This document shows, one piece after another, positions 45,864 to 57,080 of a stretch of DNA of 64,000 nucleotides. The DNA is from Loktanella sp. Alg231-35. GTDB taxonomy: Bacteria; Pseudomonadota; Alphaproteobacteria; Rhodobacterales; Rhodobacteraceae. Below the pieces are notes generated by a model, which was not told the DNA's origin, made no database searches, and was given only the letters and a program-made list of their open reading frames with translations. The stretch is taken from positions 619,715 to 683,714 of the forward strand of contig NZ_FREV01000002.1 in assembly GCF_900143545.1 (NCBI RefSeq), read 5' to 3'. Both the position numbers and the translations under genes were made by a program. Within the stretch, counting starts at the first letter, position 1; each line of letters starts with the position of its first letter.

Positions 45864-47398
45864 TGGCGATCCAAGCGTCTGAAATCTCTGCGATCCTAAA
45901 GGACCAGATCAAAAACTTCGGTCAAGAAGCCGAAGTGGCCGAAGTTGGCCGCGTATTGAGCGTAGGCGACGGTATTGCCCGTGTGTACGGCCTTGATAAC
46001 GTACAAGCCGGTGAGATGGTTGAATTCCCCGGTGGTATCCGCGGGATGGCTTTGAACCTCGAAGCCGACAACGTGGGTGTTGTTATCTTCGGTTCTGACC
46101 GTGACATTAAAGAAGGCGACACCGTCAAGCGCACTAAGTCCATCGTGGACGTGCCTGTCGGTGACGAACTGCTGGGCCGTGTTGTTGACGGTCTGGGCAA
46201 CCCGCTGGACGGCAAAGGTCCGATCAAAACGAAGAACCGCGCCGTAGCCGACTCAAAGGCACCGGGCATCATCCCACGTAAATCAGTTCACGAGCCGATG
46301 GCGACTGGTCTGAAATCCGTTGATGCGATGATCCCAATTGGCCGTGGCCAGCGCGAATTGATCATTGGTGACCGTCAGACAGGTAAAACTGCTGTCGCAC
46401 TCGACACAATCCTGAACCAGAAATCCTACAACGACGCAGCGACCGAAGAAGGTCAAAAGCTGTACTGCGTGTATGTTGCTGTTGGTCAGAAGCGTTCGAC
46501 TGTTGCCCAGTTGGTGAAAAAGCTCGAAGAATCCGGCGCGATTGAATATTCTATCGTTGTGGCTGCAACCGCATCCGACCCCGCACCAATGCAGTTCCTT
46601 GCACCATATGCGGCAACCGCGATGGCCGAACACTTCCGCGACAATGGCCGCCACGCGCTGATCATCTATGATGATCTGTCCAAGCAGGCCGTGTCTTATC
46701 GCCAGATGTCCCTGCTGCTGCGTCGTCCACCAGGGCGTGAAGCCTACCCAGGTGACGTTTTCTATCTTCACTCTCGCCTGCTGGAACGTTCTTCGAAACT
46801 GAACGAAGACAACGGTTCCGGGTCTTTGACGGCGCTGCCGATCATTGAAACCCAAGGTGGTGACGTTTCGGCGTTTATTCCGACAAACGTGATTTCGATC
46901 ACCGACGGTCAGATTTTCCTTGAAACCGAACTTTTCTACCAAGGTATCCGCCCTGCGGTGAACACTGGTCTGTCGGTTTCTCGTGTTGGTTCTGCGGCGC
47001 AGACGAACTCGATGAAGTCGGTTGCTGGTCCGGTGAAACTGGAATTGGCGCAGTATCGCGAAATGGCGGCCTTTGCGCAGTTTGGTTCCGATCTGGATGC
47101 CGCAACTCAGCAATTGCTGAACCGTGGTGCCCGCCTGACAGAGCTGATGAAGCAACCGCAGTATTCGCCACTGACGAATGCTGAGATCGTTTGCGTCATC
47201 TATGCCGGTACTAACGGTTATCTTGATAAGGTCGACGTGAAACAGGTTGGCCGTTTTGAGGCAGGCTTGCTCCAGCACTTGCGCACAAACGCATCCGACG
47301 TGCTCGACATGATCACCAAGGAAGACCCGAAGATCAAAGGCGAAGCCGAAGAGAAAATCAAAGCGGCAATCGACGCTTTCGCAAAAGACTTCGCTTAA
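45863..47398 (+). CDS. atpA: ATP synthase F1 subunit alpha
   Basis: The 511-residue non-catalytic nucleotide-binding subunit has the Walker A motif GDRQTGKT near residue 170, the signature [17 protein letters not shown] (about 364-380) and the conserved arginine in VSRVGS. The N-terminal region [14 protein letters not shown] is typical. It is intact, of normal length and begins with ATG after overlapping the atpH stop. The ATP synthase acts in the inner membrane with F1 facing the cytoplasm. Confidence 0.98.
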   Translation: MAIQASEISAILKDQIKNFGQEAEVAEVGRVLSVGDGIARVYGLDNVQAGEMVEFPGGIRGMALNLEADNVGVVIFGSDRDIKEGDTVKRTKSIVDVPVGDELLGRVVDGLGNPLDGKGPIKTKNRAVADSKAPGIIPRKSVHEPMATGLKSVDAMIPIGRGQRELIIGDRQTGKTAVALDTILNQKSYNDAATEEGQKLYCVYVAVGQKRSTVAQLVKKLEESGAIEYSIVVAATASDPAPMQFLAPYAATAMAEHFRDNGRHALIIYDDLSKQAVSYRQMSLLLRRPPGREAYPGDVFYLHSRLLERSSKLNEDNGSGSLTALPIIETQGGDVSAFIPTNVISITDGQIFLETELFYQGIRPAVNTGLSVSRVGSAAQTNSMKSVAGPVKLELAQYREMAAFAQFGSDLDAATQQLLNRGARLTELMKQPQYSPLTNAEIVCVIYAGTNGYLDKVDVKQVGRFEAGLLQHLRTNASDVLDMITKEDPKIKGEAEEKIKAAIDAFAKDFA

Positions 47399-47423
47399 TC
47401 TTTGAGACAAAGGAGACTTTGCT

Positions 47424-48296
47424 TTGCCTAGTCTTAAGGACCTGAAAAATCGGATCGAGTCGGTCAAATCGACCCGCAAGATCACAAAGGCCATGCAGAT
47501 GGTCGCGGCCGCAAAATTGCGCCGCGCCCAAGACGCAGCCGAGGCTTCGCGGCCCTACACAGAACGGTTTAACGCCGTGATGGGTGGGCTGGCGGCGTCG
47601 GTTGGCGGGTCAGACAGCGCACCCAAGCTGTTGTCCGGTACGGGCAACGATCAGGTGCAACTGCTGATCATCATGACAGCGGAACGCGGGCTGTGCGGTG
47701 GCTTTAACGGCAACATCGCCAAGCTGGCGCGGACCCACGCACAAAAGCTGCTGGCCGAAGGCAAGACGGTGAAAATCATCACGGTCGGCAAAAAAGGCCG
47801 CGATGCGATCAAGCGTGACCTGGGTGATCACTTTGTCGGGCACGTTGACCTGACAGAGGTGAAACGCGTGGGTTATGCTGACGCGCAAGGCATCGCAAAA
47901 GATATTCTTGGCCGTTTCGATGGTGAAGAGTTCGACGTTGCGACAATCTTCTTTGCGCGCTTCGAAAACGTCGTGACCCAGCACCCAACCGCACAACAGA
48001 TCATTCCTGCCAAGTTCGAGCAGGAAGACGATGTTGAAGCCACGCTCTATGATTACGAGCCAAGCGAGGAAGAAATCCTCGCTGACCTGCTGCCACGTGG
48101 TGTGGCCACTGCCATTTTTAGCGCTTTGCTGGAAAACGCAGCGTCCGAGCAGGGCGCACGTATGTCTGCGATGGATAACGCGACACGCAACGCTGGTGAA
48201 ATGATCGACAAGCTGACAATTCAGTACAACCGTTCGCGTCAGGCTGTGATCACCAACGAGCTGATTGAAATTATTTCGGGCGCGGAAGCGCTCTAG
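47424..48296 (+). CDS. atpG: ATP synthase F1 subunit gamma
   Basis: The 290-residue central-shaft subunit starts at a TTG at 47424 with AAGGAG upstream. The N-terminal [35 protein letters not shown] motif and the C-terminal [45 protein letters not shown] helix are diagnostic. Length is normal. The gap to atpA is 25 bases. Confidence 0.97.
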   Translation: MPSLKDLKNRIESVKSTRKITKAMQMVAAAKLRRAQDAAEASRPYTERFNAVMGGLAASVGGSDSAPKLLSGTGNDQVQLLIIMTAERGLCGGFNGNIAKLARTHAQKLLAEGKTVKIITVGKKGRDAIKRDLGDHFVGHVDLTEVKRVGYADAQGIAKDILGRFDGEEFDVATIFFARFENVVTQHPTAQQIIPAKFEQEDDVEATLYDYEPSEEEILADLLPRGVATAIFSALLENAASEQGARMSAMDNATRNAGEMIDKLTIQYNRSRQAVITNELIEIISGAEAL

Positions 48297-49739
<1,443 letters not shown>

Positions 49740-49748
49740 GGAGCCAAC

Positions 49749-50174
49749 ATGGCAAACCTACAATTCGATCTGGTCTCGCCCGAACGCCGCTTGGCGTCGG
49801 TCGAGGCGTCCGAGGTTCAGATCCCCGGCGCAGATGGCGACATGACGGCCATGGCGGATCACGCGCCCACGATCACAACGCTGCGCCCCGGTATTCTGAC
49901 CGTGACGCACAGCGGCGGGTCTGACGCGTATGTCGTCTCGGGCGGCTTTGCCGAAATTACTGCGACCGGCGTATCCGTTCTGGCCGAACAAGCCTTGCCA
50001 AGGGACGAAGTCACGCAAGAGGTCTACGACCAAATGGTCGAAGACGCGAAGGTGGCGTATGGCCAAGCGCAAGAGACGTTTAAGAACGAACCCGGTCCCG
50101 TTGATGACGCAGCCAAACTGCTGTCTGACATGGTAGCGATTGGCGGGCACATTGGTCTGACCGCCCGGAACTAA
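49749..50174 (+). CDS. atpC: ATP synthase F1 subunit epsilon
   Basis: The 141-residue product has the standard beta-sandwich N-terminus [29 protein letters not shown] and the [21 protein letters not shown] segment (about 61-81), then a helical C-terminal part. It regulates rotation and ATP hydrolysis. It is the last gene of the F1 operon; a terminator follows at 50196. Confidence 0.96.
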   Translation: MANLQFDLVSPERRLASVEASEVQIPGADGDMTAMADHAPTITTLRPGILTVTHSGGSDAYVVSGGFAEITATGVSVLAEQALPRDEVTQEVYDQMVEDAKVAYGQAQETFKNEPGPVDDAAKLLSDMVAIGGHIGLTARN

Positions 50175-50195
50175 GCGTTCAACGACAATCTTTGG

Positions 50196-50223
50196 AAAAG
50201 GCCTCGCTTTTGCGGGGCCTTTT
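50196..50223 (+). terminator. Terminator of the ATP synthase operon
   Basis: AAAAGGCCTCGC pairs with GCGGGGCCTTTT over a TTTT loop (one G-T pair). It can also serve the minus-strand lipoprotein gene that ends at 50232. Confidence 0.85.
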
Positions 50224-50231
50224 GCTTTTGC

Positions 50232-50990
50232 CTACTGCATCAGGGCGTCAATGGTGGCGCTGGCCAAAACGGCGGCTTGCCCATCAACCGTCGCGTTGAT
50301 GCTGCCACCCGAACTGCTGCCTGCAATGGCGTGCAAACCCTCTGCCCCCGCTCCGAAAAATACACCGGTCATTTGGGCATCAACGGTCACATCCTTGATC
50401 CCGTCGTTCAAGGCACCATTAGCCGCGAAGTTTACGGTGTTGGCGGCACCCGATCCCCCAATTGTACCCGCCGCGATGGCAAGGCTGCCTGTATAAAGAA
50501 CCACCTCCATCGGAATGGCGACGCCATCGCGGACGGTGATCGTTTCGTAAAAATTACCTGCTGATCCGGTGATCGTGCCGCCCATGAAATCAGCAGACAA
50601 GGTTGTTTCGCCCAACAGGTTCACACCGGCGCTTGGGGATGCAGCAAAAAGTGTCATATAGCCCGCATAGTTTATGGTGCCCGACACGGCGGGCAGGTCG
50701 CCAAAGGGGGTGGCGCCATCGATCATTGCCATACTTGCAACGGACTGGCTGTCAGGTCGGAAGACATTGAGGAAATATTCGCGCCCCGCTGCATCGACAA
50801 TGTTGAGCGGATCAGGAGGTGGTGGCGGCGGAGGTGGAGGAGGGGGCGGTGGATCAACAGTACCACCGCCACCACCGTCCGACCCATCGGTACTGTTTGA
50901 ACCACTGCCGCCGCCACAGGCCGCGACACTTAGGACAAGGGCCAAACACACCCAAAATTGGACAAAGCGGCCCATCATGACGAATTTCAC
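50232..50990 (-). CDS. Secreted lipoprotein with a polyproline spacer and TbpB-like barrel
   Basis: The 252-residue product has a lipoprotein signal (VQFWVCLALVLSVAACGGG; lipobox VAAC, Cys25). A Gly/Ser-rich linker is followed by a run of 13 prolines (about 47-59), then a beta-rich domain. That domain contains NYAGYMTLFAAS, LLGETTLSADFMGGTITGSAG and VYT/LYTGSLAIAAGTI-type segments, as in TbpB-like lipoprotein barrels. The end reads VFFGAGAEGLHAIAGSSSGGS. It resembles the lipoprotein at 16793-17599 in design. A run of 13 prolines needs EF-P to be translated and acts as a stiff spacer. The tract is coded by repeats of CCA/CCG/CCT and may vary in length. Function unknown. Confidence 0.78.
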   Translation of the reverse strand: MKFVMMGRFVQFWVCLALVLSVAACGGGSGSNSTDGSDGGGGGTVDPPPPPPPPPPPPPDPLNIVDAAGREYFLNVFRPDSQSVASMAMIDGATPFGDLPAVSGTINYAGYMTLFAASPSAGVNLLGETTLSADFMGGTITGSAGNFYETITVRDGVAIPMEVVLYTGSLAIAAGTIGGSGAANTVNFAANGALNDGIKDVTVDAQMTGVFFGAGAEGLHAIAGSSSGGSINATVDGQAAVLASATIDALMQ

Positions 50991-51114
50991 CTAGCATTCT
51001 CCACAAGTTAAAGTTTAGTTAGCAGTAAGTTATTAACCAAAAGTTATTGTTTGCCTGTGGAGCAAGGCCATGATTGCCATGGCTTAGAAAGTTTGGAGTG
51101 GGTAAAGATTCGAT

Positions 51115-51465
51115 ATGCGTCGGTTTAACAGTGGTTTGGTTGGGATTGATCACGGTGATGTGGTCATGTTTTCGGATTTCGAAGACGACGGCCAGATGTG
51201 GCGTGGCGAAGGCCCACGCCAGTCCCGCGCCCCGGTCACATTCAAACAATGCTATGCCGTGCCCCCGCATGTGCAGGTGTCCATTTCGATGTGGGATATC
51301 TCGAACAGCAGCAACATCCGCGCCGACGTGCAGGCAGAAAACATTACCACCGAAGGGTTTGAAATCGTCTTTCGGACATGGGCAGACACGCAGGTCGCTC
51401 GCCTGCGTGTTGCCTGGACATCATTTGGTGAGTTGCCCAATGATGATGGGTGGGAGCTTTACTGA
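51115..51465 (+). CDS. H-type lectin domain protein
   Basis: The 116-residue product matches the H-type lectin fold (PF09458): VTFKQCYAVPPHVQVSISMWDIS (about 41-63), the RADVQAENITTEGFEIVFRTWADTQVARLRVAWTSFGE core (about 69-105). The FEIVFRTWADTQVA and the preceding strand are typical; these small lectins bind N-acetylgalactosamine-like sugars and form trimers. No signal peptide is visible, so the export route is unknown. The nearest possible ribosome-binding site (GGAG) is 18 bases upstream, so expression is uncertain. It lies between a lipoprotein gene and prs, convergent with prs. Confidence 0.75.
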   Translation: MRRFNSGLVGIDHGDVVMFSDFEDDGQMWRGEGPRQSRAPVTFKQCYAVPPHVQVSISMWDISNSSNIRADVQAENITTEGFEIVFRTWADTQVARLRVAWTSFGELPNDDGWELY

Positions 51466-51474
51466 GGCCGGGAT

Positions 51475-52494
51475 TTACTCCGCCGCGTAAAGCCCTTCGT
51501 AGATTGGTCCCAATGTTTTGTGATCAAACAATGACGACACCGACGTACCATTCCATGTGTTCAGGATCGCCTGGGCGAACATCGGTGCTGTCGGCACGAT
51601 GCGGATGTTCTTGCAGGCTTTGACCGCTGCGGTCGCCTCAATCGTGTCGGTGATCACGAGGCTCTTCATCACGGATTTTGAGACGCGCTCAACCGCTGGG
51701 CCAGACAGAACGCCATGTGTGATGTAGGAATGCACTTCCTTCGCACCGTTCTCCATCAACACCTCAGCGGCTTTGCAAAGCGTGCCTGCGGTATCAACGA
51801 TATCGTCCACGATCACACAAACCTTGTCCTTCACGTCACCAATCACGGTCATCTCGGCCACTTCGCCGGGCTTGCCACGGCGTTTGTCCACGATGGACAA
51901 AGGCGCGCCAATCCGCTGGGCTAGATCACGTGCACGGGCCACGCCGCCGACATCAGGGGACACAACCATCACCTCTTCGAGCTTACCGCGGAAATGATGC
52001 ATCGCATCCAGCGCGTAGATGGGTGAAGCATAGAGGTTATCCACCGGAATATCGAAAAAACCCTGAATCTGCGTAGCGTGCAAATCCAAGGTCAAAACGC
52101 GTTCAATGCCGGCTTCTACGATCATATTCGATACCAGCTTGGCCGTGATCGGGGTGCGGGCCTTGGATCGGCGATCCTGTCGAGCATAGCCGAAATATGG
52201 GATCACGGCAGTGATGCGCGCTGCCGAGGACCGGCGCAGGGCGTCGGCGATAATCAACAGCTCCATCAGGTTGTCATTGGCCGGGTTCGACGTGGGTTGG
52301 ACGATAAACATATCCTCGCCGCGCACGTTCTCGAAGACCTCGACAAAAATCTCACCGTCGTTGAACCGTTCGACCCGCGCGTCACACAAGCCAACCTCCA
52401 TTCCCCGGTGCATGGACATGCGCCGCCCGATGGCTTTGGCCAACGGTTGGTTGGCGTTGCCTGAGATCAACTTGGGCTCGAACATTGTGGGCAT
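51475..52494 (-). CDS. prs: Ribose-phosphate pyrophosphokinase (PRPP synthetase)
   Basis: The 339-residue product has the N-terminal [25 protein letters not shown] segment, the [25 protein letters not shown] motif (about 44-68), [22 protein letters not shown] (about 105-126), the catalytic flexible loop region and the PRPP-binding [22 protein letters not shown] (about 228-249). The C-terminal [27 protein letters not shown] stretch is also standard. It makes PRPP for purine, pyrimidine, histidine and tryptophan synthesis. Confidence 0.97.
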   Translation of the reverse strand: MPTMFEPKLISGNANQPLAKAIGRRMSMHRGMEVGLCDARVERFNDGEIFVEVFENVRGEDMFIVQPTSNPANDNLMELLIIADALRRSSAARITAVIPYFGYARQDRRSKARTPITAKLVSNMIVEAGIERVLTLDLHATQIQGFFDIPVDNLYASPIYALDAMHHFRGKLEEVMVVSPDVGGVARARDLAQRIGAPLSIVDKRRGKPGEVAEMTVIGDVKDKVCVIVDDIVDTAGTLCKAAEVLMENGAKEVHSYITHGVLSGPAVERVSKSVMKSLVITDTIEATAAVKACKNIRIVPTAPMFAQAILNTWNGTSVSSLFDHKTLGPIYEGLYAAE

Positions 52495-52610
52495 TTGGGG
52501 GTCCTTTGGCAGAAGGGCGAGTTACTGGCATGTAACAGATTCGTGGCGTTGACACCGGGTAGCACAAGCGTAGCCTCGCGCAAAGAATTCCCAAGCCCGA
52601 GGACCGAAAA

Positions 52611-53207
52611 ATGCCCCATATCGACTACTACTTCGCAACACTTTCGCCCTTCACCTATCTCAGCGGCACACGCCCCGCCGAGATTGCCCAAAAGCACGGG
52701 GCCACGATCAACTACAAACCGCTTGATATTATGGCGTTGTTTGGCCGGACGGGTGGCACGCCCCCCAAGGACAGGCACCCCAACCGGCAGGAATACCGCC
52801 TACAGGATATGGAGCGTCGCGCGAAATTGCTGGGCAAGCCGCTCAATACCAAACCGATGTTCTGGCCAACCAATGGCGCGCCGTCTGCCTATGCGATTAT
52901 TGCCGCCCAGAATACGGGCGCAGATGTGGCTGAACTGGTCCTGGCTTTTGGTGCCGCTTGCTGGGCGGAAGAGCGTGATATCAGCCAGGACGATGTTGTG
53001 CGTGATTGTTTGGAAAAGTCCGGATTTGATCCGGCTTTGGCTGACAAGGACATGCTGACCAGCGCCGAGACATTTGGCAAAAACCTCGAAGATGCGGTAA
53101 ACGCCGGCGCCTTTGGTGCACCCTTCTTTATAACGGACACCAATCAGCGGTTCTGGGGCGAAGACCGCATTGATGATCTGGATGCCTATCTGTCTGGTAA
53201 TATCTAA
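52611..53207 (+). CDS. 2-hydroxychromene-2-carboxylate isomerase family protein (DsbA-like, kappa-GST)
   Basis: The 198-residue product has a DsbA/thioredoxin fold without CxxC: HIDYYFATLSPFTYLSG near the start, with the catalytic-type Ser in SPFTYL, the TGGTPPKDRHPNRQEYRLQDMERRAKLLG insertion (about 44-71), and a C-terminal FGAPFFITDTNQRFWGEDRIDDL motif (about 165-186). Members isomerise chromene carboxylates with glutathione or act as kappa-class GSTs. The substrate here is unknown. Its stop overlaps the start of the next gene (TAATG). Confidence 0.88.
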   Translation: MPHIDYYFATLSPFTYLSGTRPAEIAQKHGATINYKPLDIMALFGRTGGTPPKDRHPNRQEYRLQDMERRAKLLGKPLNTKPMFWPTNGAPSAYAIIAAQNTGADVAELVLAFGAACWAEERDISQDDVVRDCLEKSGFDPALADKDMLTSAETFGKNLEDAVNAGAFGAPFFITDTNQRFWGEDRIDDLDAYLSGNI

Positions 53208-53998
53208 TGTTCACCGTCTCGGGCCATCAGGTCCATAGCGTGACAGTGGGCGAGGGCGCGCGCGCTGTCATGATCCACTGCGCATTGGCCCGGCACGACG
53301 CGTTGTTGCCGCTGGCCAAGGAAGTGGGCGGGCAGGTGACGCTATTCGATATGCCCGGCCATGGGCAAAGCGATGCATGGGATGGCCAGCACGAATACCA
53401 AACCCTCGTCACCAAAGCTGCGGCGGCGTGCAGTGACGCGCCGACCCATCTGATCGGGCATTCCTTTGGGGCCACGGCGGCACTGCGCCTTGCGGTTGAA
53501 CGCCCGGATTTGGTGAACCGCCTCACACTGATTGAACCGGTCTATTTCGCCGCCGCCAAAGGTTTGCCGGAACATGCAGCACACGCAAAGGCGTTCCGCC
53601 CTTTCGTCGCTGCAATGCTGATGGGCGAAGAGGCGCGGGCAGCAGATCTGTTCAATGCGCTGTGGGGCAATACCGCATGGGCCGATATTCCTGCGAAGAA
53701 CAAAACTTACCTGATTGATCGTATTCATCTGATCGTGGCAGGCGGTGCCGCGATTGAAGAGGATGCAGATAACATCACATCGGCTGAGACGTTGGCATCG
53801 CTGAAGATGCCTGTAACCCTGATCAGAGGCAGTGAAACCCAACCCGTTATTGCGGCCATCCACAAGCGGCTGGCAGAGCGCATCCCGCAAGCGACCGATC
53901 ACGTGGTGGCGGGTGCGGGCCACATGCTACCGATCAGCCCGGCGCATGTGTCAGCGGTCGCGGCGATTATCCGTGCAGCAGATCAAGGAACTGACTGA
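53207..53998 (+). CDS. Alpha/beta hydrolase fold protein
   Basis: The 263-residue product has the nucleophile elbow GHSFGATAALRLAV with Ser near residue 87, the N-terminal oxyanion-type strand MIHCALARHD, the DMPGHGQSD motif (about 46-54), and the catalytic His in GAGHMLPISP (about 232-241). Substrate unknown. It is co-translated with the isomerase gene (TAATG). Its 3' end overlaps that of the convergent threonine aldolase by 32 bases, so the last ten codons lie antisense to the aldolase end. Confidence 0.9.
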   Translation: MFTVSGHQVHSVTVGEGARAVMIHCALARHDALLPLAKEVGGQVTLFDMPGHGQSDAWDGQHEYQTLVTKAAAACSDAPTHLIGHSFGATAALRLAVERPDLVNRLTLIEPVYFAAAKGLPEHAAHAKAFRPFVAAMLMGEEARAADLFNALWGNTAWADIPAKNKTYLIDRIHLIVAGGAAIEEDADNITSAETLASLKMPVTLIRGSETQPVIAAIHKRLAERIPQATDHVVAGAGHMLPISPAHVSAVAAIIRAADQGTD

Positions 53999-55013
53999 CT
54001 TGTTCGCTGGTGATTGACCAATCGCAAACAAGCCGACCAATCAGCAGTTCGTCCGCATCGCCGTTGTCAGGATCACCATTCATCACATAATACACCGCTC
54101 CGGCATCAAGCATGCGCTTGTGCTCACGGCGGGGCATCTCGAAAAAGATGATGTTCGCCTGTGGTTCGAACATGATCCGGGCCGCGCTGAAACTGCGCAG
54201 CCCTGCGGCCAATTGGGCGCAACGGGCATTTGCGGCGTCGGCCAGTTCCAGCCACAGCCCATCTGCCAGATACGCCTGCATTTGCGCGGATAGATAGCGG
54301 TGCTTGGACAACAGGTGCCCGCCGCGTTTGCGCCGCAACTCAAACTCCCAGGCGAGGTCCGGGTCGAAGATCACACAGGCCTCAACCCCTAGCGCACCGT
54401 TCTTAGTGCCGCCAAAGCTGACAGTATCAACGCCCAGTTTCCATGACATCTCTGCGGGCGAACAATCAAGTGCGGCCAGTGCATTGGCAAAACGCGCCCC
54501 ATCAAGATGGGTTTTCATCCCGAATTCCTGCGCTGTCGCGGTCAGCGCGCGCAGCTCGTCCAATGGGTAGATTGTGCCCTTTTCGGTCACCTGCGTGATC
54601 GACAAGGGCCCGCGTTGCGGGCCATGGACACCACGGTTTTCCTCGGCAAGGATCTTGGAGCGCAGCCCATCGGGGGTCATCTTGCCATCGGGCGAAGGTA
54701 CCAGTGTCAGTTTGGCCCCGGTGTAAAATTCGGGGGCGTTGCATTCGTCTTCGTGGATATGCGCGCAGTCACTGCAAAAAATCGTCTGCCAAGGTTGCGC
54801 CATCGTGCCCAGCAAGACAGAGTTCGCCGCCGTGCCGTTGATGATAAGAAAGACCGCAGCCTCTGGTGCTTCAAACACTGTGCGGACCTGCGCGCGGACC
54901 TCTTCCATGATCGGGTCGGCACCATATCCCATGGCGTAACCTTCATTGGCGGCGATCAGTGCCTCCATCACCTTGGGGTGGGCGGGGCCAGCGTTGTCTG
55001 AGGCAAAATACAT
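53967..55013 (-). CDS. ltaE: Low-specificity L-threonine aldolase
   Basis: The 348-residue PLP-dependent enzyme cleaves L-threonine or L-allo-threonine to glycine and acetaldehyde. Motifs: MYFASDNAGPAHPKVMEAL at the start, GYGADPIMEEV (about 35-45), HLDGARFANALAAL (about 167-180), and the cofactor lysine in SFGGTKNGALGVEA (about 199-212). The length is typical. It overlaps the alpha/beta hydrolase gene tail to tail and lies directly after the YcgN-like gene on the same strand. Confidence 0.94.
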   Translation of the reverse strand: MYFASDNAGPAHPKVMEALIAANEGYAMGYGADPIMEEVRAQVRTVFEAPEAAVFLIINGTAANSVLLGTMAQPWQTIFCSDCAHIHEDECNAPEFYTGAKLTLVPSPDGKMTPDGLRSKILAEENRGVHGPQRGPLSITQVTEKGTIYPLDELRALTATAQEFGMKTHLDGARFANALAALDCSPAEMSWKLGVDTVSFGGTKNGALGVEACVIFDPDLAWEFELRRKRGGHLLSKHRYLSAQMQAYLADGLWLELADAANARCAQLAAGLRSFSAARIMFEPQANIIFFEMPRREHKRMLDAGAVYYVMNGDPDNGDADELLIGRLVCDWSITSEQVSQFLDLLHG

Positions 55014-55481
55014 CTAGTGGGGCTCCTCGATGATATAGTCATCCCAATCGTCTTCATCGACGTCGAATTCGGGCACGGTCATCCCCTTCACAGAGACACC
55101 AGCGGCATGGACCGATGTCGGATCGCCCGAAATCAGTGGATGCCAGTCGTAAAGGGCGCGGCCCTCATAGATCAGGCGGTATCCGCAGGTGCGGGGCAGC
55201 CAGTAAAGGTTCTTGGCGATAGTGTCAGGGTTCAGAACGATGCATTCCGGAACGTAAGCGTGCCGGTTGCTGTAATTCGCGCAAAGGCAGGATTCATTGT
55301 CCAGCAAGCGGCAGGCTACGCGGGTAAGGGCGACAGTGCCTTCATCATCTTCGAGCTTGTTCAGGCAGCATTTGCCGCAACCATCGCAGAGCGCTTCCCA
55401 TTCTTTTTGGTTCAGCTCTGACATGGGCTTGGTTTCCCAGAACCGATCTGCCAACCCGTTGCGCGGGATCTCAGCGCACAT
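55014..55481 (-). CDS. YcgN family cysteine cluster protein (UPF0260)
   Basis: The 155-residue product is read from the ATG at 55481; the ribF stop lies just inside it. The cysteine cluster is CDGCGKCCLNKL (about 37-48), with further cysteines in ACRLLDNESCLCANY and PRTCGYRL. The WETKPMSELNQKEWEAL segment precedes it. These residues probably bind a metal or iron-sulfur centre. The role is unknown. A one-base gap separates its stop from the threonine aldolase start. The exact start is uncertain. Confidence 0.88.
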   Translation of the reverse strand: MCAEIPRNGLADRFWETKPMSELNQKEWEALCDGCGKCCLNKLEDDEGTVALTRVACRLLDNESCLCANYSNRHAYVPECIVLNPDTIAKNLYWLPRTCGYRLIYEGRALYDWHPLISGDPTSVHAAGVSVKGMTVPEFDVDEDDWDDYIIEEPH

Positions 55482-56412
55482 CGCTGAGGATCTTTCGGGC
55501 TTTGCTGCAGTCATCATCCATTTGCACGATCAGCGCATCAAGCCCGTCGAACTTTAGTTCTGGGCGCAGGAAATCAACCAGTGCGACAGAGAGCGTCGCG
55601 CCATAAAGGTCGCCTTTGAAATCAAAGATGAAGGTTTCGCAATTTGGGATATTCTCGCCAAACATTGGACGCACCCCGATCGAAGCGGCCCCATCGTAGG
55701 TGCCCTTGTGTGGGCCATCCAATACATCAACCTTGACCGCATAAACGCCAAAGCGCGGCGGATGCAGGCCGGTGATCGACATATTCGCCGTTGGATATCC
55801 CAACTCGCGGCCCCGCTGGTCGCCGCGGATCACTTCGCCTTCGATCCGGTGCCAATGGCCCAGCATGGCAGCAGCGTCACGTGGGTTGCCGTCCGACAAA
55901 GCCTTGCGGATGGCGGTTGAGGATACATTGCCATTGTCCAGCGCCACAATGGGGGCGACGGTCACACCAAACCCCATTTCCTTGCCGAACGCGATCAGGT
56001 GGTCGACGGTACCCGCCCGGCCTTGGCCAAAGCAGAAATCGGCACCGACCACGATATGCGCAAGACCCAATTGATCGGCAATAATCGTCTGTGCAAAATC
56101 GCGCGGTGTCAGGTTGGCAAGGCTTGCGTTGAACGGTACTTCATAGAGTTTTTCGACGCCCAGCTTGGCCAGCCGATTGGCGCGGGCTTCGGCATTCATG
56201 AGCCGGAAAGGGGCGCTGTCCTTGCTGAAATAGCTGCGTGGATGCGGTTCAAACGTCATGATGCCCAGCGGCGCGTTTGTGGCTTCTGCGGCTTCGCGGG
56301 TCAGGTCAATGACGGCCTGATGGCCGATATGCACGCCGTCAAAATTGCCGATGGCCGCGGCAGCGCCGCGGTCGGCAGGATCAATAAAAACGGTGTCTCG
56401 AATAATGCGCAT
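55471..56412 (-). CDS. ribF: Bifunctional riboflavin kinase/FAD synthetase
   Basis: The 313-residue product is read from the ATG at 56412. The FAD synthetase part has AIGNFDGVHIGHQAVIDLT (about 20-38), the TFEPHPRSYF motif (about 53-62), the GADFCFGQGRAGTVDHL segment (about 117-133) and VSSTAIRKALSDGNPRDA (about 155-172). The C-terminal kinase has GQR/RGRELGYPTANMSI (about 192-206), KPTYDGAASIGVRPMF (about 228-240), and LVDFLRPELKFDGLDALIVQMDDD. It makes FMN and FAD, and several flavoproteins are encoded nearby. Confidence 0.96.
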   Translation of the reverse strand: MRIIRDTVFIDPADRGAAAAIGNFDGVHIGHQAVIDLTREAAEATNAPLGIMTFEPHPRSYFSKDSAPFRLMNAEARANRLAKLGVEKLYEVPFNASLANLTPRDFAQTIIADQLGLAHIVVGADFCFGQGRAGTVDHLIAFGKEMGFGVTVAPIVALDNGNVSSTAIRKALSDGNPRDAAAMLGHWHRIEGEVIRGDQRGRELGYPTANMSITGLHPPRFGVYAVKVDVLDGPHKGTYDGAASIGVRPMFGENIPNCETFIFDFKGDLYGATLSVALVDFLRPELKFDGLDALIVQMDDDCSKARKILSDVR

Positions 56413-56449
56413 GGCTTTGCGTAGCCCGTGCACGAGAGGCGCGCAAGCG

Positions 56450-56893
56450 TCAGTCGAATCTACGTGACGGGGCCAGCACTGTGGCTTCGCCTGCCAGCAC
56501 TTTCTTGTCGTTCACAATACAGCGCGTGTCCATTTTTACACGGCGTTTGGCGTGGTCAATTTCTGTCACCTCGACCTCGGCCAGTACCATGTCACCGGGG
56601 CGCACAGGGGCGAGGAATTTCAGGCTTTGACCCAGATAAACCGTGCCGTGGCCGGGCAGTTGTTCCCCGATCACAGCGCTGACCAGACCAGCAGTCAGCA
56701 TGCCATGGGCGATGCGCCCGCCAAAAATGGTGTCCTGGGCATAGTCTTCATCCAAGTGTACCGGGTTCCGGTCGGTGGAGACATCGGCGAACATCTCAAT
56801 GTCGCGGTCGGTGATCACCTTGCGGAGCGAACGGGTCATGCCGATTTCGATATCTTCGATGCAGATCGTGCCGCGCGGTGTGTTGTCCAACAT
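56450..56893 (-). CDS. MaoC family dehydratase (hot-dog fold)
   Basis: The 147-residue product starts best at the ATG at 56893, with GGAG upstream; an earlier ATG at 56905 is possible. The hydratase motif is seen in FADVSTDRNPVHLDEDYAQDTIFGGRIAHGMLTAGLVSAVIG, with the catalytic Asp and His in the ...D-x4-H-x(n)... arrangement. The following YLGQSLKFLAPVRPGDMV is typical of R-specific enoyl-CoA hydratases. It may hydrate enoyl-CoA in lipid or polyhydroxyalkanoate metabolism. No partner gene is adjacent. Confidence 0.92.
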   Translation of the reverse strand: MLDNTPRGTICIEDIEIGMTRSLRKVITDRDIEMFADVSTDRNPVHLDEDYAQDTIFGGRIAHGMLTAGLVSAVIGEQLPGHGTVYLGQSLKFLAPVRPGDMVLAEVEVTEIDHAKRRVKMDTRCIVNDKKVLAGEATVLAPSRRFD

Positions 56894-57080
56894 GTCAGGC
56901 TCCATTGGGTAACAAAAATTCGACCATCAATATGATATTGAAATTTTATTACTTCGCGGGTGCAGAAAAATCAAGTGATTCCTGTGTTTTTGATCCACTA
57001 ATGAAAGACCTGATCACCAATCGCATTCACCGGTCAACGGGAGGCAGCGAATGGCGATGCATTGCGACCCAAAAACCGTT

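Noticed and set aside
46283..47494. 403-codon minus-strand frame
   Set aside because: Antisense to atpA.
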